Source of the DNA: FEN-1350 sp964386005
Lineage (GTDB): Bacteria > Planctomycetota > Phycisphaerae > Sedimentisphaerales > Anaerohalosphaeraceae
Direction: 5' to 3'
NCBI GenBank assembly: GCA_964386005.1
Contig: CAYLSB010000004.1
Location: 1 to 64,000 of the forward strand
Length of the DNA stretch: 64,000 bases
Shown here: piece by piece, positions 54,975 through 64,000 of the stretch
How positions within the stretch are numbered: position 1 is the first letter of the stretch
How the letters are laid out: each line of letters opens with the position of its first letter
Program-made: the position numbers and the translations under genes
Notes under the pieces: generated by a model
The model's input: the letters and a program-made list of their open reading frames with translations, nothing else
Told to the model about the DNA's origin: nothing
Database searches by the model: none

Positions 54975-56540
54975 TTATTGATATTCCGCCAACATCTTCG
55001 TTACACAATCTCGTATGATTTGTTCGTCCGGCTGGAGGGATGTGAATCGTTTGAATTGGGCGATCGCCTGACGAATGAACATTTCCATACCCGGTATGGT
55101 CTTTGCTCCGACCGAAGCGGCTTCTCGCAGCAGGAGTGTCTGACGGGGGTTATAAATCGTATCAAAGACGACCATGCCGGGACGGAGAAGATTGGAAGCA
55201 AGAGGCGAACGATTACAGTTGGGGTACATACCGATGCTGGTACAATTGATTATGATATCGGAGGGAATACTTCTCGTGCCTTCAAGTGGGGCATAACTAC
55301 AATGGAATTCCTCGGCAAGGATACGGGCCTTGTCAAGGGTTCGGTTATAAATCGTAACGTTTGCACGGACATCGGTAAGACCGGCAACAACCGCCCGGGC
55401 CGCCCCTCCGGCACCGAGAACGGCGATGGAACGATTGCGTAAATCGTTCCGATCTATGTTCAGAGCATGGACCAGCGCATCGATGGCTCCGGTATAATCT
55501 GTATTGTAACCACTGGCCAACTCACCATACCCGATCTTGATCGTATTGACGGCGCCAATACGAGCGGCCAGTGGATCGATATAACAACCATGCTCGTGGA
55601 GATATTCCAGAGCATTGGTTTTGTGGGGAATCGTCACGCTGAAACCATGAAAGTCCGGATCCTTGGATTTCCCTGCTGTCAAAACATGATCAAAAAATCG
55701 TGAAAATTCAGCCCAACCCCCTTCAAGAAGGATAGGGACATAGACCGCATTGATATCCATCGCTTCAAATAAACCGTTGAAAATAGCCGGGCTGATCGAA
55801 TGAGCTATGGGATTCCCAACGACGCCATAAATTCGGGTGTCCGGACAAACGAATCCAAATCGATATTGCCCCCGGATCTGGAGGCAGGTCAACTGGCCGG
55901 GAGCCGTTGAGGATTCATCGTCGAGACTGGCAAAGGTAATAAACGATCCGAATTTGCCGGCAAGAATCCGAGAAATCTGACCCGCAGGCCCCATACAAAG
56001 AACGATCGTATCTGAACGGCACTTTCGCAAGAGTTCAAAAGCGGCAAAACAATCGTTGATATGGCCGGCTCTGAAGACGATCTTGGGGATTGCCGCATCG
56101 CAGGCCGATACAATGTTGTCATACGTTTCTTGAAGATCTTCGAACGGACCATGAAAATTATGAGTGGAAAGAATCAATCGGCAGGTTGGATGGCAAAGTA
56201 ATGCCCTTCTCAGCGGCTGACAGAACTCCGATCGGCAGTAATTCGCATATTCGCAATCGATGTATTGAACGCCCTGGCGGATTGCATCAAGGAGGATTCG
56301 AAGGCGAAGAGACGGAGAATAATCCTTTCGACCTCCTTCATTCTTATCTCGACAAGTAACAATGACGGGGGTGCCGGTTGATTGGGCGTGCGTAATCAGC
56401 CGAGTGGCCACGACCGGATCCAGCGCATCAATGTAATCCATGCGGAGTTCAATCACGTCCGCCAGTGGGGCGGCACGATCGATGGCCATTACAGCTTCAT
56501 CGAAATGACTATGGGCAATCGGAATAGCCAGAAGGGTCAT
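54975..56540 (-). CDS. aroDE: Fused 3-dehydroquinate dehydratase (type I) and shikimate dehydrogenase
   Basis: About 521 residues from the ATG at 56540. The first ~225 are type I AroD: 'ADVIELRMDYIDALDP', 'CRDKNEGGRKDYS', 'LILSTHNFHGPF' and 'AAIPKIVFRAGH' with the Schiff-base Lys. The rest is AroE: 'YGVVGNPIAHSISPAIFNGL', 'FSVTIPHKTNALEYL', 'AVNTIKIG' and 'IAVLGAGGAARAVVAGL'. It catalyses two successive steps of chorismate synthesis. Longer starts are unlikely because an upstream ATG lies inside the -10 box of the promoter. Such a fusion is typical of plants, chlamydiae and some planctomycetes. Confidence 0.9.
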   Translation of the reverse strand: MTLLAIPIAHSHFDEAVMAIDRAAPLADVIELRMDYIDALDPVVATRLITHAQSTGTPVIVTCRDKNEGGRKDYSPSLRLRILLDAIRQGVQYIDCEYANYCRSEFCQPLRRALLCHPTCRLILSTHNFHGPFEDLQETYDNIVSACDAAIPKIVFRAGHINDCFAAFELLRKCRSDTIVLCMGPAGQISRILAGKFGSFITFASLDDESSTAPGQLTCLQIRGQYRFGFVCPDTRIYGVVGNPIAHSISPAIFNGLFEAMDINAVYVPILLEGGWAEFSRFFDHVLTAGKSKDPDFHGFSVTIPHKTNALEYLHEHGCYIDPLAARIGAVNTIKIGYGELASGYNTDYTGAIDALVHALNIDRNDLRNRSIAVLGAGGAARAVVAGLTDVRANVTIYNRTLDKARILAEEFHCSYAPLEGTRSIPSDIIINCTSIGMYPNCNRSPLASNLLRPGMVVFDTIYNPRQTLLLREAASVGAKTIPGMEMFIRQAIAQFKRFTSLQPDEQIIRDCVTKMLAEYQ

Positions 56541-56571
56541 GAAAATCGTATATCCTATCAAAGAAACCCTC

Positions 56572-56599
56572 ATTATACGATCGTTGACCGCCGCGTCAA
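56572..56599 (-). promoter_or_regulatory. Sigma-70-type promoter of the aroD-aroE fusion
   Basis: TTGACG and TATAAT separated by 16 bp. The expected transcript starts about 25 bp before the ATG at 56540, so it decides the start codon choice. Confidence 0.65.
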
Positions 56600-56718
56600 A
56601 GTGGATTTCCCGATCGTTAGAATCGTCGGAATACCCGATCGTTCTCGGGTCATGTTTTCTCTCGCTATTCCGGCCAATGCCCGCTTTCACCTGAGATAAA
56701 AATGATTATAATGAAGGG

Positions 56719-58023
56719 ATGAAGCCCAGGATATTATTAATCAATCCGCCGATCTATGATTTCACGGCATACGATTTCTGGCTCAAACCTTACGGTCTCC
56801 TGCAGGTAGCCGGACAACTGGAAGGGCTGGCTGAGCTAACGTTGTTCGATTATCTTGATCGCATTCAAGCCCGAACCGAATGGCCCAAATCCCTGCGACA
56901 GGATTCGTGGCATCGTGGGCCGTTTCCCCAACAGCGGATGGATAAACCGCAGGTCTTGTCAGATATCCCACGATACTATCACCGATTCGGACGGGATCGC
57001 GGGCAGTTGCACGCCGTGTTGAAATCCCAAGGGCCATTTGATTTCGTTCTGATCCAGACCGTAATGACCTATTGGTACCCGGGTGTGGTTGAAGTCATCA
57101 CCGATATTCGCCGGTTCTGCCCGAAAACCCGTATTGTTCTCGGAGGATTGTATTCCTCCATCTGTCCCGAACACGTATCCCGTTTCGGTGCCGATTTGGT
57201 CATTCAAGGTTCTCAACTTACACCGTTATATGATCTACTGGATATTCCCCATAATCGGCCGCCACAACCCGCATGGTGGAAAGGATACCCCTCGATTGAG
57301 ACGGCTGCGATCACAATTACACATGGTTGTCCTTTTCGATGCACCTATTGTTCGGTCCCGATGATGGCGGAAGGATTTTCGATCAAACCGATCCCTCATT
57401 GTGTTTCGGAATTGAAATCCGCAATCCAAACAGGGGCACAGGACATAGCTTTTTATGATGACGCACTCCTATATCATCCGGAAAGTGGATTATTGCGATT
57501 TCTGGAGGCCGTGGAAAGCTGGGGTATTCGGATCAACTTCCATACACCCAACGCCCTTCACGCACGTTTTCTCACATCGGATGTGGCTCATCGATTGGTT
57601 CATTCCGGAGTTAAAACCTTTTACCTGGGATTTGAAAGTACCGCAGCCGATTGGCACAATCAGACCGGAAGGAAAGTATCCTGCGACGATCTGGCGAATG
57701 CCGTAGAGCATCTATGCACGGCCGGAGCGGTTCCTTCTGACATTGCCGCCTACCAGATCATCGGACACCCCGATTCGGATATCCAACAACTCGAAGAAAC
57801 GATGGAGTTTATTCATTCACTGAGAATCCGCATCATGCTGGCGGATTTCTCCCCCATTCCAGGGACGTTTGACGGGAATCGTTGTAAAGAATACACAGAC
57901 TTGTCGGAACCACTCAATCACAACAAAACCGCCTTCACAATCCGACGTCTGGGTAGTCACGCCGTGTCTGAACTTAAAGCCCGCTGTCGCCAATTGAATG
58001 AACTATTATTGACATCCTCATAA
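56719..58023 (+). CDS. Radical SAM protein with N-terminal B12-binding-like domain
   Basis: 434 residues. 'RILLINPPIYDFTAYDFWLKP' opens a cobalamin-binding-like domain of the type found before radical SAM barrels; no D-x-H-x-x-G motif is visible, so B12 may not be bound. C204-x3-C208-x2-C211 ('THGCPFRCTYCSVP') binds the 4Fe-4S cluster. 'ELKSAIQTGAQDIAFYDDAL' and 'GVKTFYLGFES' are barrel strands of the family. The reaction cannot be predicted. AAGGG lies 5 bases before the ATG. It diverges from aroD-aroE. Confidence 0.8.
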   Translation: MKPRILLINPPIYDFTAYDFWLKPYGLLQVAGQLEGLAELTLFDYLDRIQARTEWPKSLRQDSWHRGPFPQQRMDKPQVLSDIPRYYHRFGRDRGQLHAVLKSQGPFDFVLIQTVMTYWYPGVVEVITDIRRFCPKTRIVLGGLYSSICPEHVSRFGADLVIQGSQLTPLYDLLDIPHNRPPQPAWWKGYPSIETAAITITHGCPFRCTYCSVPMMAEGFSIKPIPHCVSELKSAIQTGAQDIAFYDDALLYHPESGLLRFLEAVESWGIRINFHTPNALHARFLTSDVAHRLVHSGVKTFYLGFESTAADWHNQTGRKVSCDDLANAVEHLCTAGAVPSDIAAYQIIGHPDSDIQQLEETMEFIHSLRIRIMLADFSPIPGTFDGNRCKEYTDLSEPLNHNKTAFTIRRLGSHAVSELKARCRQLNELLLTSS

Positions 58024-58177
58024 AGTCCGATAATCCCAAGATAGGAGACGGCGGAAAGGGTAAAATGTCAGTAATTGGAGAGGTTATTTGGGCCGATATG
58101 AGAATACTTTGTCAAATTTGAAACGAAAAACCGCCGGAAATCGATCTGATGAATCCGATAAAATCCCGGCGAAACTA

Positions 58178-58206
58178 TGGAACGTCTTTCATTTCAAACG
58201 TATAAT
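58178..58206 (+). promoter_or_regulatory. Candidate promoter of the DUF547 lipoprotein gene
   Basis: A perfect TATAAT with TGGAAC 17 bp upstream (weak -35). The gene's ATG is 46 bp downstream. A GCAGGATCCTGC palindrome overlaps the leader just before the ribosome site. Confidence 0.45.
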
Positions 58207-58252
58207 GGTAAGATTCATGTAAACAGAAGCATGTAGGCAGGATCCTGCGGAA

Positions 58253-59533
58253 ATGCGAAATTCTATCATTTTAATGTGTATATTTCTGAGCCAAATCATG
58301 GTGGGGTGTTCTGAACCCATCACCAGGCCAACCGCAACTGCAGAACCCGTCTTGATTAACAACCCTTATGAACCGGAATTAACTCGGGCGGATTTTAGGG
58401 AAAGTGGCTTTGTCATTAACCAATCTGAACCTGTCATTCCGCATTCCACTCCAGAAGTTCCGATTGAAGATGCCCCCGATGCGAGTATCCAACCTCCTCC
58501 ACTACAACCAGATGTTTTGCCCGATTTAACGGCATCGCCGGAAGCCCCTAAGTCATCCGAGCCATCAGAACAATCTCCGGAACTCACACCCACCGAATCG
58601 AAAACGAACGAACTGCCGGCAGAATCCGAACCACCAGAATCCCAACCGAAACACGAGGTTTCCCAACCTGATCCTCTTCCAGAGTCCGAAAAGATGGCGG
58701 AACCCGAAGTTCCGCTCATTCCGGAGGAAACCCCTGAAGAATTGGAAAAAAAAGCCGAGCAGGAGGCTCTATCCAAATTACCGCCCTTCTATGCACGATG
58801 GACGAACATCCTGAAAACGTATGTCGATGAAAACGGCAATGTGGATTACAACACTCTGCGACGTAAACGTGGTGATATCATCGAACTTACCCGTCTATTG
58901 AATGAATTGGACCCTCAACAGGTTCTATTCTGGTCTCAGGATGAAAAAAAGGCATTGTGGATCAATGCACACAATATCTTTACGATCAAATTGATTGTAG
59001 ATAATTATCCGATCAAACCGAATGTATGGGGTATTTGGTACCCCTCCAGCAGTATCATGCAAATCTCCGGAGGGCGCGATAAAGTATATTTCAAGGTCAT
59101 GGATATCGAATACACGTTACGAGAGATCGAACGGGAAATTCTTCTGAAACGATTTGATGATCCACGGATTTGTTTTACCCTCAGTTATGCCAGTATGGGG
59201 GGCGCATATCTGCGAAACGAACCGTATTATCCTCATCGCCTCGATCGGCAGTTGGAGGATCAAACCCGTCGATTCATCCAGTCGCCGAGAGGCGCCAAGA
59301 CGGTAACGACTGAATCCGTTCTTTATTTATCGGATATTTTTGTCTGGTATAAGGATGTACTCATCAAGCATTATGGGGAGATTAAGAAGTTTCGCGACCG
59401 GCCGGATGATGTTCGTTCGTATCTGAATTGCATTCTTCCCTTTCTCAAACCTGAAGATGTTTCTTTCATAGAAACCCAAAATCCCACCGTGAAATATCTC
59501 AAGTATGACTGGCAATTAAATGACAAGCCGTAG
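58253..59533 (+). CDS. DUF547 domain lipoprotein with Pro/Glu-rich linker
   Basis: 426 residues. MRNSIILMCIFLSQIMVGC is a lipoprotein signal. Residues ~50-175 are a disordered linker rich in Pro, Glu and Ser. From ~180, 'ARWTNILKTYVDENGNVDYN', 'KALWINAHNIFTIKLIVDNY', 'LREIEREILLKRFDDPRICF' and 'YLSDIFVWYKDV' match DUF547, a domain of unknown function often found in secreted proteins. The linker would span the cell wall or periplasm from the lipid anchor. The gene stands alone between its own promoter and that of metK. Confidence 0.8.
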   Translation: MRNSIILMCIFLSQIMVGCSEPITRPTATAEPVLINNPYEPELTRADFRESGFVINQSEPVIPHSTPEVPIEDAPDASIQPPPLQPDVLPDLTASPEAPKSSEPSEQSPELTPTESKTNELPAESEPPESQPKHEVSQPDPLPESEKMAEPEVPLIPEETPEELEKKAEQEALSKLPPFYARWTNILKTYVDENGNVDYNTLRRKRGDIIELTRLLNELDPQQVLFWSQDEKKALWINAHNIFTIKLIVDNYPIKPNVWGIWYPSSSIMQISGGRDKVYFKVMDIEYTLREIEREILLKRFDDPRICFTLSYASMGGAYLRNEPYYPHRLDRQLEDQTRRFIQSPRGAKTVTTESVLYLSDIFVWYKDVLIKHYGEIKKFRDRPDDVRSYLNCILPFLKPEDVSFIETQNPTVKYLKYDWQLNDKP

Positions 59534-59585
59534 CCGGTTGGTTATGTAGCCGTTCACTTTTTCATCGGATGGATTCTCTTTCGAA

Positions 59586-59614
59586 TTGACGTATTGGCTG
59601 TTTGGACGTATAAT
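59586..59614 (+). promoter_or_regulatory. Near-consensus sigma-70 promoter of metK
   Basis: TTGACG and TATAAT with a 17-bp spacer, 59 bp before the metK ATG. The resulting leader of about 50 nt is too short for a SAM-I riboswitch, so no such control is expected. Confidence 0.75.
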
Positions 59615-59673
59615 TCCGCTTTGTGTGTTTTCAATAACTCAAGGTTGTATCGTCTGAGCAGGAGATTGTTTCC

Positions 59674-60873
59674 ATGGCCCGTTCGAGAGGCAAACTCTAT
59701 TCCAATGACCATAATTATCTTTTCACAAGCGAGTCGGTAACCCAAGGGCATCCGGACAAGATCGCCGACCAGATCTCCGATTCGGTTTTGGATGCCATGC
59801 TGGCACAGGATCCAAGCTCTCGTGTGGCCTGTGAAACCATGGTCACCACCGGATTGGTCGTCGTGGCCGGGGAAGTTACCACGCGGGCGGTCGTCGATAT
59901 CCCAACCGTGGTTCGCCAAACAATCCGTGAGATCGGATATACCGATCCCCATATCGGATTTGACTATGACAATTGCGCCGTAATCGTAGCTCTTGGCAAG
60001 CAAAGCCCTGATATAGCCAGGGGGGTCAATGAAACATCCGACAAAGAACAAGGAGCCGGCGATCAGGGATTGATGTTTGGTTTCGCATGCCGGGAAACTT
60101 CGGCGTTGATGCCTCTTCCGATTTATCTGGCCCATGAACTGACCGACCGCTTGACGCAAATGCGGAAACGCGGAAAGATCAAATGGCTTCGCCCAGACGG
60201 GAAAAGTCAGGTTACGGTGGAATACAATCACAAAGGCAAACCGGTTCGGATTCACACCGTGGTGGTCTCAACGCAGCATACCGAAGAGGTTTCCCATTCG
60301 CAGCTTCGCAAAGAAGTCATTAATAAAGTCATCCTGCCGGTACTTCCGAAAAAAATGGTGGACAAGAATCTGATCGTCCATGTCAATCCGACCGGACGAT
60401 TCGTCATCGGCGGTCCAAAAGGCGATTGCGGCATAACGGGGCGCAAGATTATCGTTGACACTTATGGGGGTCGAGGCAGTCATGGAGGAGGCGCGTTCAG
60501 CGGAAAAGATCCATCCAAAGTGGACCGTACGGCCAGCTATATGGCTCGTTATATCGCCAAGAATATTGTCGCCGCGGGATTGGCTGATTCATGCGAGGTC
60601 CAATTGTCGTACGCAATCGGAGTGGCCGAGCCAATCTCGGTCCTGGTTGATGCCGAGGGAACCGCAAAGATCGACGAGCGACGTCTGGATCAGATCGTCA
60701 AAGCATTATTCCCGCTGACACCCAAAGGCATGATTCGGCATCTGAATCTGCTACGTCCCATTTTCAAAGAAACTGCACGAAACGGACATTTTGGCCGCAA
60801 GAACGACGATTTTACCTGGGAAAAAACCGATATGATCGCCAAGTTGCGAAAAGCGGCTGGATTCAAAGGATAA
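59674..60873 (+). CDS. metK: S-adenosylmethionine synthetase MetK
   Basis: 399 residues. 'FTSESVTQGHPDKIADQISD' is the ATP-binding N-terminus, 'GAGDQGLMFGFACRET' the hexapeptide signature and 'GGGAFSGKDPSKVDRTASYM' the phosphate-binding loop, so all three MetK domains are present. It forms S-adenosylmethionine from methionine and ATP. AGGAG lies 10 bases before the ATG. A promoter directly upstream and a terminator directly downstream show a single-gene unit. Confidence 0.95.
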   Translation: MARSRGKLYSNDHNYLFTSESVTQGHPDKIADQISDSVLDAMLAQDPSSRVACETMVTTGLVVVAGEVTTRAVVDIPTVVRQTIREIGYTDPHIGFDYDNCAVIVALGKQSPDIARGVNETSDKEQGAGDQGLMFGFACRETSALMPLPIYLAHELTDRLTQMRKRGKIKWLRPDGKSQVTVEYNHKGKPVRIHTVVVSTQHTEEVSHSQLRKEVINKVILPVLPKKMVDKNLIVHVNPTGRFVIGGPKGDCGITGRKIIVDTYGGRGSHGGGAFSGKDPSKVDRTASYMARYIAKNIVAAGLADSCEVQLSYAIGVAEPISVLVDAEGTAKIDERRLDQIVKALFPLTPKGMIRHLNLLRPIFKETARNGHFGRKNDDFTWEKTDMIAKLRKAAGFKG

Positions 60874-60907
60874 ACACGATAAATCCGACGTATTTTTTCA
60901 GAAAAAC

Positions 60908-60934
60908 AGGCCGGACCTGCTTGCGGCCTTTTTT
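60908..60934. terminator. Bidirectional terminator between metK and purH
   Basis: AGGCCG and CGGCCT form a 6-bp stem with a 10-base loop. On the plus strand six T follow (end of metK). On the minus strand the stem is followed by GTTTTTC (end of purH). Convergent genes on both sides support the dual role. Confidence 0.75.
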
Positions 60935-60949
60935 GATTTTGATGTAGGA

Positions 60950-62560
60950 TCAATGTCGGAAATGTCTCTTGCCGGTAAAGACCATGGCGATTCCGAGTTC
61001 ATCGGCAACGCGGATCACTTCGTCATCCTTTTTGGACCCACCCGGCTGGATCACACAGGCAATTCCGGCTCTTGCGGCATTTTCGATATTGTCCGAAAAT
61101 GGGAAGAAGGCGTCCGAGCCCATGGAGGATCCATGCGACAATTCCCCCGCATGGGCGATGGCGATTTTGCCGGATTCAACACGGTTCATCTGGCCGGCGC
61201 CCACTCCGACCAGCCGTCGATCCTTGACCAGGGTGATCGCATTACTTTTGGTATGCTTGGCCACGATCCATGCCACACGCAAATCCTCGAGTTGAGCATC
61301 GCTGGGTTTCCGTTTCGTAGGATAACTCAATTCGGCCGGTTCCCATGCCGCCAAATCCCGTTGTTGCACAAGCAATCCGCCAACGATACAGCGGACGTCG
61401 TACTCATCGCGATTCACCGGACGTCGAACCATCGGTCCGGTTTCAAGAAGACGTACCCGTTGTCCCCATGTCTTATGGTTGCGGAGCACATGCAATGCCT
61501 CGGGGGAATAATTCGGAGCGACAATGACTTCCGCAAAAAATCCACTCGCGCCTTTGTCTTTTCCGAATCGATCGTATGATTCCATAATGATCGTCGCCAT
61601 TTCCTGATCCATATTGCGATTGATCGCAATAATACCGCCAAAAGCGCTGACCACATCTCCCAAATAGGCCTTTTCATACGCCACGCGAATATCCGGATCT
61701 ACGGCACACCCACAGGGGTTCATGTGCTTCACAACGACGACAGCCGGATCCTCGAATTCCTTGACCAATTCAAAAGCCGCATTGGCATCCATCAAATTGT
61801 TGAAACTGATGGGCGTTCCACCCGGCAGAAGCTTTGAATGGCCGACACTGACTTCTCCATCGGACGGATAGGTATAATATGCGGCCGTCTGATGGGGGTT
61901 TTCGCCGTACCGAAGTTCACGATCCCGCGAAAGCGACAATATAATCTGATCTGGATAGGGAATATCTGCATGTTTATTAAGAAAAGCCGCTATCGCCGCA
62001 TCATAAGCGGCGGTCATCGCAAACGCGGCCCGGGCCAAATCCCTCCGCAAATCCAGGTTCACGGCCCCATCGTTGGAATGCATCTCTTCCAGCACACAAT
62101 CATATTGCTCCGGGCTGGTTACCACAGTCACATACTGATGATTCTTCGCCGACGAACGGACCATACTCGGACCGCCGATGTCAATATTTTCGATGGCCAT
62201 TTCCCATGTACAATTTGGATCCGTTATCGTTTTCTCGAAGGGGTAGAGATTGACGCAGACCATATCGATCGGATCAATTCCATGCTTTTTCATCGATTCG
62301 GCATGGGTATCGTTTTCACGAATCGCCAATAGGCCTCCATGTATTTTGGGATGCAGGGTTTTGACACGGCCATCCATCATCTCCGGAAATCCAGTCACTG
62401 ATTCAATTGAAACCACCTTGATCCCGGCTTGCGTGAGTACTTTCGAGGTCCCACCCGTACTAATGATTTTGACACCCATTTCCGACAATTTCCGAGCGAA
62501 TTCAACAACGCCCGACTTATCCGATACACTGATCAATGCTGTGCGAATCTTGACTTCCAT
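60950..62560 (-). CDS. purH: Bifunctional AICAR formyltransferase/IMP cyclohydrolase PurH
   Basis: 536 residues, the usual length. 'RTALISVSDKSGVVEFARKL' starts the MGS-like IMP cyclohydrolase domain, with 'GGTSKVLTQAGI' and 'MMDGRVKTLHPKIHGGLLAI'. The transformylase domain has 'LRYGENPHQTAAYY', 'VVVVKHMNPCGCAVD' and the C-terminal 'GSDAFFPFSDNIENAARAG'. It catalyses the last two steps of purine synthesis. It is the distal gene of a probable unit with the propeller protein upstream (50-bp gap). Confidence 0.95.
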   Translation of the reverse strand: MEVKIRTALISVSDKSGVVEFARKLSEMGVKIISTGGTSKVLTQAGIKVVSIESVTGFPEMMDGRVKTLHPKIHGGLLAIRENDTHAESMKKHGIDPIDMVCVNLYPFEKTITDPNCTWEMAIENIDIGGPSMVRSSAKNHQYVTVVTSPEQYDCVLEEMHSNDGAVNLDLRRDLARAAFAMTAAYDAAIAAFLNKHADIPYPDQIILSLSRDRELRYGENPHQTAAYYTYPSDGEVSVGHSKLLPGGTPISFNNLMDANAAFELVKEFEDPAVVVVKHMNPCGCAVDPDIRVAYEKAYLGDVVSAFGGIIAINRNMDQEMATIIMESYDRFGKDKGASGFFAEVIVAPNYSPEALHVLRNHKTWGQRVRLLETGPMVRRPVNRDEYDVRCIVGGLLVQQRDLAAWEPAELSYPTKRKPSDAQLEDLRVAWIVAKHTKSNAITLVKDRRLVGVGAGQMNRVESGKIAIAHAGELSHGSSMGSDAFFPFSDNIENAARAGIACVIQPGGSKKDDEVIRVADELGIAMVFTGKRHFRH

Positions 62561-62610
62561 GCTCGTCCCATCTCCTGTGAATCAATATCATTTGCGCCGT
62601 AACCAATCGA

Positions 62611-63744
62611 TTATCGGTTTGGGAGGATTTCAATGCCACCAATCCGTCCCGCGTCGTCAGCAACATAGAGAACCGAATCCTGCAGATTCACCGCATGATG
62701 ACGAATCGGGGAGAAATTCATGGCATAACGAATCCGACCGGTTGGGTTGTCAATTGCATACAATACGGACGGCAGAACGAAAACATAAGCGGTATCTTCT
62801 TGTTCTGTAATCACCTGTTGCCCGGCCGAAAGATTCCAAAGCATCGTTCCCGACTGCTGGTCGATCGCATACAATCCCTTTTTCCCGGCCGGTTGATAGA
62901 CCACTTTCTTACCAAGAACAGGACCCGAACGGTTTGAGACTCCGGTTTGGAAGTTCATCGTCCAACCGTTATGACCATCGAGGATACTGAGTTTATAGAG
63001 CTTGGTATCCATTGCAGCCACATAGATCCATTCCGCGTCCTTGGCGATTGGCGCGAAAACACCTTCGGGCAAGTCGTATTGCCATTGTTTGGCAGGCGAT
63101 CCGGAGTCGATTCGAACCACATTGCCACCCTCGGTCGCGAAAACAAGATAATCCTCATCCGCCACGGCCGAGCTGATTCGCGAATTATTGTCAGCCGTAA
63201 CGGAAAATCGTTGCCAATATTCCTCCGGAACCAAGGCCCGAAGGCGACCATCGGGCCCGGCCAGATACAAATGAGAGGAATTACGAATCACTCCAAACAT
63301 CGTACTGGTTCCAATACTTTTCAGATCCACCGATTCACATATCGTTCCAATTCGGGGATCCACTACCTCCATGCGATTACCCACCATAAACCATGCTTTT
63401 CCGTCATAATAGGACGGTAACCCGATCGGTAAACCTTTCCGGGCCAGAGGTAACCCAAATCGGATCATCCCTTTATTTCGGTCGATGCAAAACAAATAAT
63501 TGTTCGTCGTCATGATATACAAATAGCTATCTTGGACGAACAAGCGATCTATCGTTTCACCGGTCTTCAGCGGAAGGTCCACCTGCCATCCAAGCTTAAG
63601 CCCGGCTTTATCCAGTAACAATCCGGATAACAATCGCTTACCGGAATCTTCCTTCGAAACCGCGGCAGAGTCTGATACGACCATAGTCGAGATCGATAAG
63701 CCCACGAACCCAATCCACATCCATTTCTGTACGATTGTTTTCAT
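62611..63744 (-). CDS. Exported PQQ-type beta-propeller repeat protein
   Basis: About 377 residues from the ATG at 63744, preceded by GGGA. The signal peptide is 'WMWIGFVGLSISTMVVSDSA'. Repeats of the type 'YAIDQQSGTMLWNLSAG', 'LFCIDRNKGMIRFGLPLA' and 'YAIDNPTGRIRYAMNFSP' are PQQ-like/WD-like propeller blades as in BamB and alcohol dehydrogenases. No catalytic domain is attached. It could be a periplasmic or outer-membrane assembly factor; its substrate or partner is unknown. Confidence 0.75.
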   Translation of the reverse strand: MKTIVQKWMWIGFVGLSISTMVVSDSAAVSKEDSGKRLLSGLLLDKAGLKLGWQVDLPLKTGETIDRLFVQDSYLYIMTTNNYLFCIDRNKGMIRFGLPLARKGLPIGLPSYYDGKAWFMVGNRMEVVDPRIGTICESVDLKSIGTSTMFGVIRNSSHLYLAGPDGRLRALVPEEYWQRFSVTADNNSRISSAVADEDYLVFATEGGNVVRIDSGSPAKQWQYDLPEGVFAPIAKDAEWIYVAAMDTKLYKLSILDGHNGWTMNFQTGVSNRSGPVLGKKVVYQPAGKKGLYAIDQQSGTMLWNLSAGQQVITEQEDTAYVFVLPSVLYAIDNPTGRIRYAMNFSPIRHHAVNLQDSVLYVADDAGRIGGIEILPNR

Positions 63745-63788
63745 TGAATAATCCCTGATTGATTCCCATGCCCCGTTTTTCGAAGATT

Positions 63789-64000
63789 TCAAACCAAATC
63801 CACGTAATCGGCCAGATCCACATGATGCATCTGTTCAAACGCCTTCATTCGTTCAATCCTCTCGATATCCTCTTTGATTCGACTGGCCAGTTTGAAAATG
63901 TATGGTTTACCCGCAAGTCGATTTTTCAGATCGTCCAGCATCGGCTCCCACGTTCCTCCATACAACTGGGCTTTGAGCACGACAAGCATTCTGTGCTCGT
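63789..64000 (-). CDS. Conserved-looking ORF, 5' end beyond window
   Basis: The frame is open to the window edge. The visible 70 residues include 'VVLKAQLYGGTWEPMLDDLK' and 'IKEDIERIERMKAFEQMHHV', ending 'LADYVDLV'. An internal ATG lies at 63989. I do not recognise the family. The amphipathic, charged helical pattern and the 44-bp gap to the propeller gene suggest a short real protein in the same operon. Confidence 0.5.
   Translation of the reverse strand, partial: EHRMLVVLKAQLYGGTWEPMLDDLKNRLAGKPYIFKLASRIKEDIERIERMKAFEQMHHVDLADYVDLV

Noticed and set aside
56707..56712. TATAAT just before the radical SAM gene
   Set aside because: It is only 6 bp from the start codon, so transcription would begin at about the ATG and lose the AAGGG ribosome site. 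More likely chance in AT-rich sequence.
59534..59673. SAM riboswitch before metK
   Set aside because: The promoter leaves about 50 nt of leader, with no SAM-I, II or IV pattern.

Overview
The window looks like chromosome of a PVC-superphylum bacterium, most likely a planctomycete close to Phycisphaerae. The reasons are a type II secretion/type IV pilus-like operon with many 'FTLVELL' pseudopilins, a HYExAFE-type protein, LamG and autotransporter-strand-repeat secreted proteins, Tat-exported Gfo/Idh oxidoreductases and XylR-like AraC regulators. This is inferred from gene content; no marker gene such as rRNA is present.

Region A (1 to about 27.7 kb, all genes on the minus strand) is a carbohydrate-degradation cluster. 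It holds a GH106-type alpha-L-rhamnosidase, two six-hairpin-type glycosidases, two sialate O-acetylesterase-like (SASA) esterases, a beta-helix protein, a Gfo/Idh/MocA oxidoreductase, a sugar isomerase/epimerase-like TIM barrel, an aldo/keto reductase homologue, a LamG lipoprotein, a tetraheme cytochrome lipoprotein, a duplicated zincin metalloprotease, and two paralogues of an unrecognised secreted family. A uroporphyrinogen-decarboxylase-like methyltransferase lies at the upstream end and a homocysteine S-methyltransferase at the window edge. Broken genes are interspersed: a GH2 fragment and two esterase remnants. A divergent XylR/AraC-type regulator (27852-29024, plus strand) probably controls at least the first genes.

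Region B (29.0 to 32.5 kb) is a mobile-element graveyard next to tRNA-Ala(GGC). An IS66-type remnant has its tnpB split by a 2-kb element with 37-bp terminal inverted repeats. That element encodes a fused double tyrosine recombinase, which I read as a deletion derivative of a 'recombinase in trio' (RIT) element. A C-terminal integrase fragment then abuts the tRNA. This probably marks the edge of a genomic island that includes region A.

Region C (32.5 to 49.2 kb, minus strand) holds a tRNA nucleotidyltransferase, rsmD, bioB and a HYExAFE protein. Upstream of them is a T2SS-like operon in the order E-F-G-G-G-G-H-I-J-K, with four GspG-like genes, from a strong promoter at 49203-49231. No GspC, D, L, M or prepilin peptidase is visible.

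Region D (49.4 to 64 kb) holds a pilB-pilT pair with its own promoter, cinA, a zinc alcohol dehydrogenase, and a fused aroD-aroE. On the plus strand are a radical SAM protein, a DUF547 lipoprotein and metK. A bidirectional terminator separates metK from purH, a PQQ-type beta-propeller gene and a partial conserved ORF on the minus strand. Several promoters here are near-consensus sigma-70 type.
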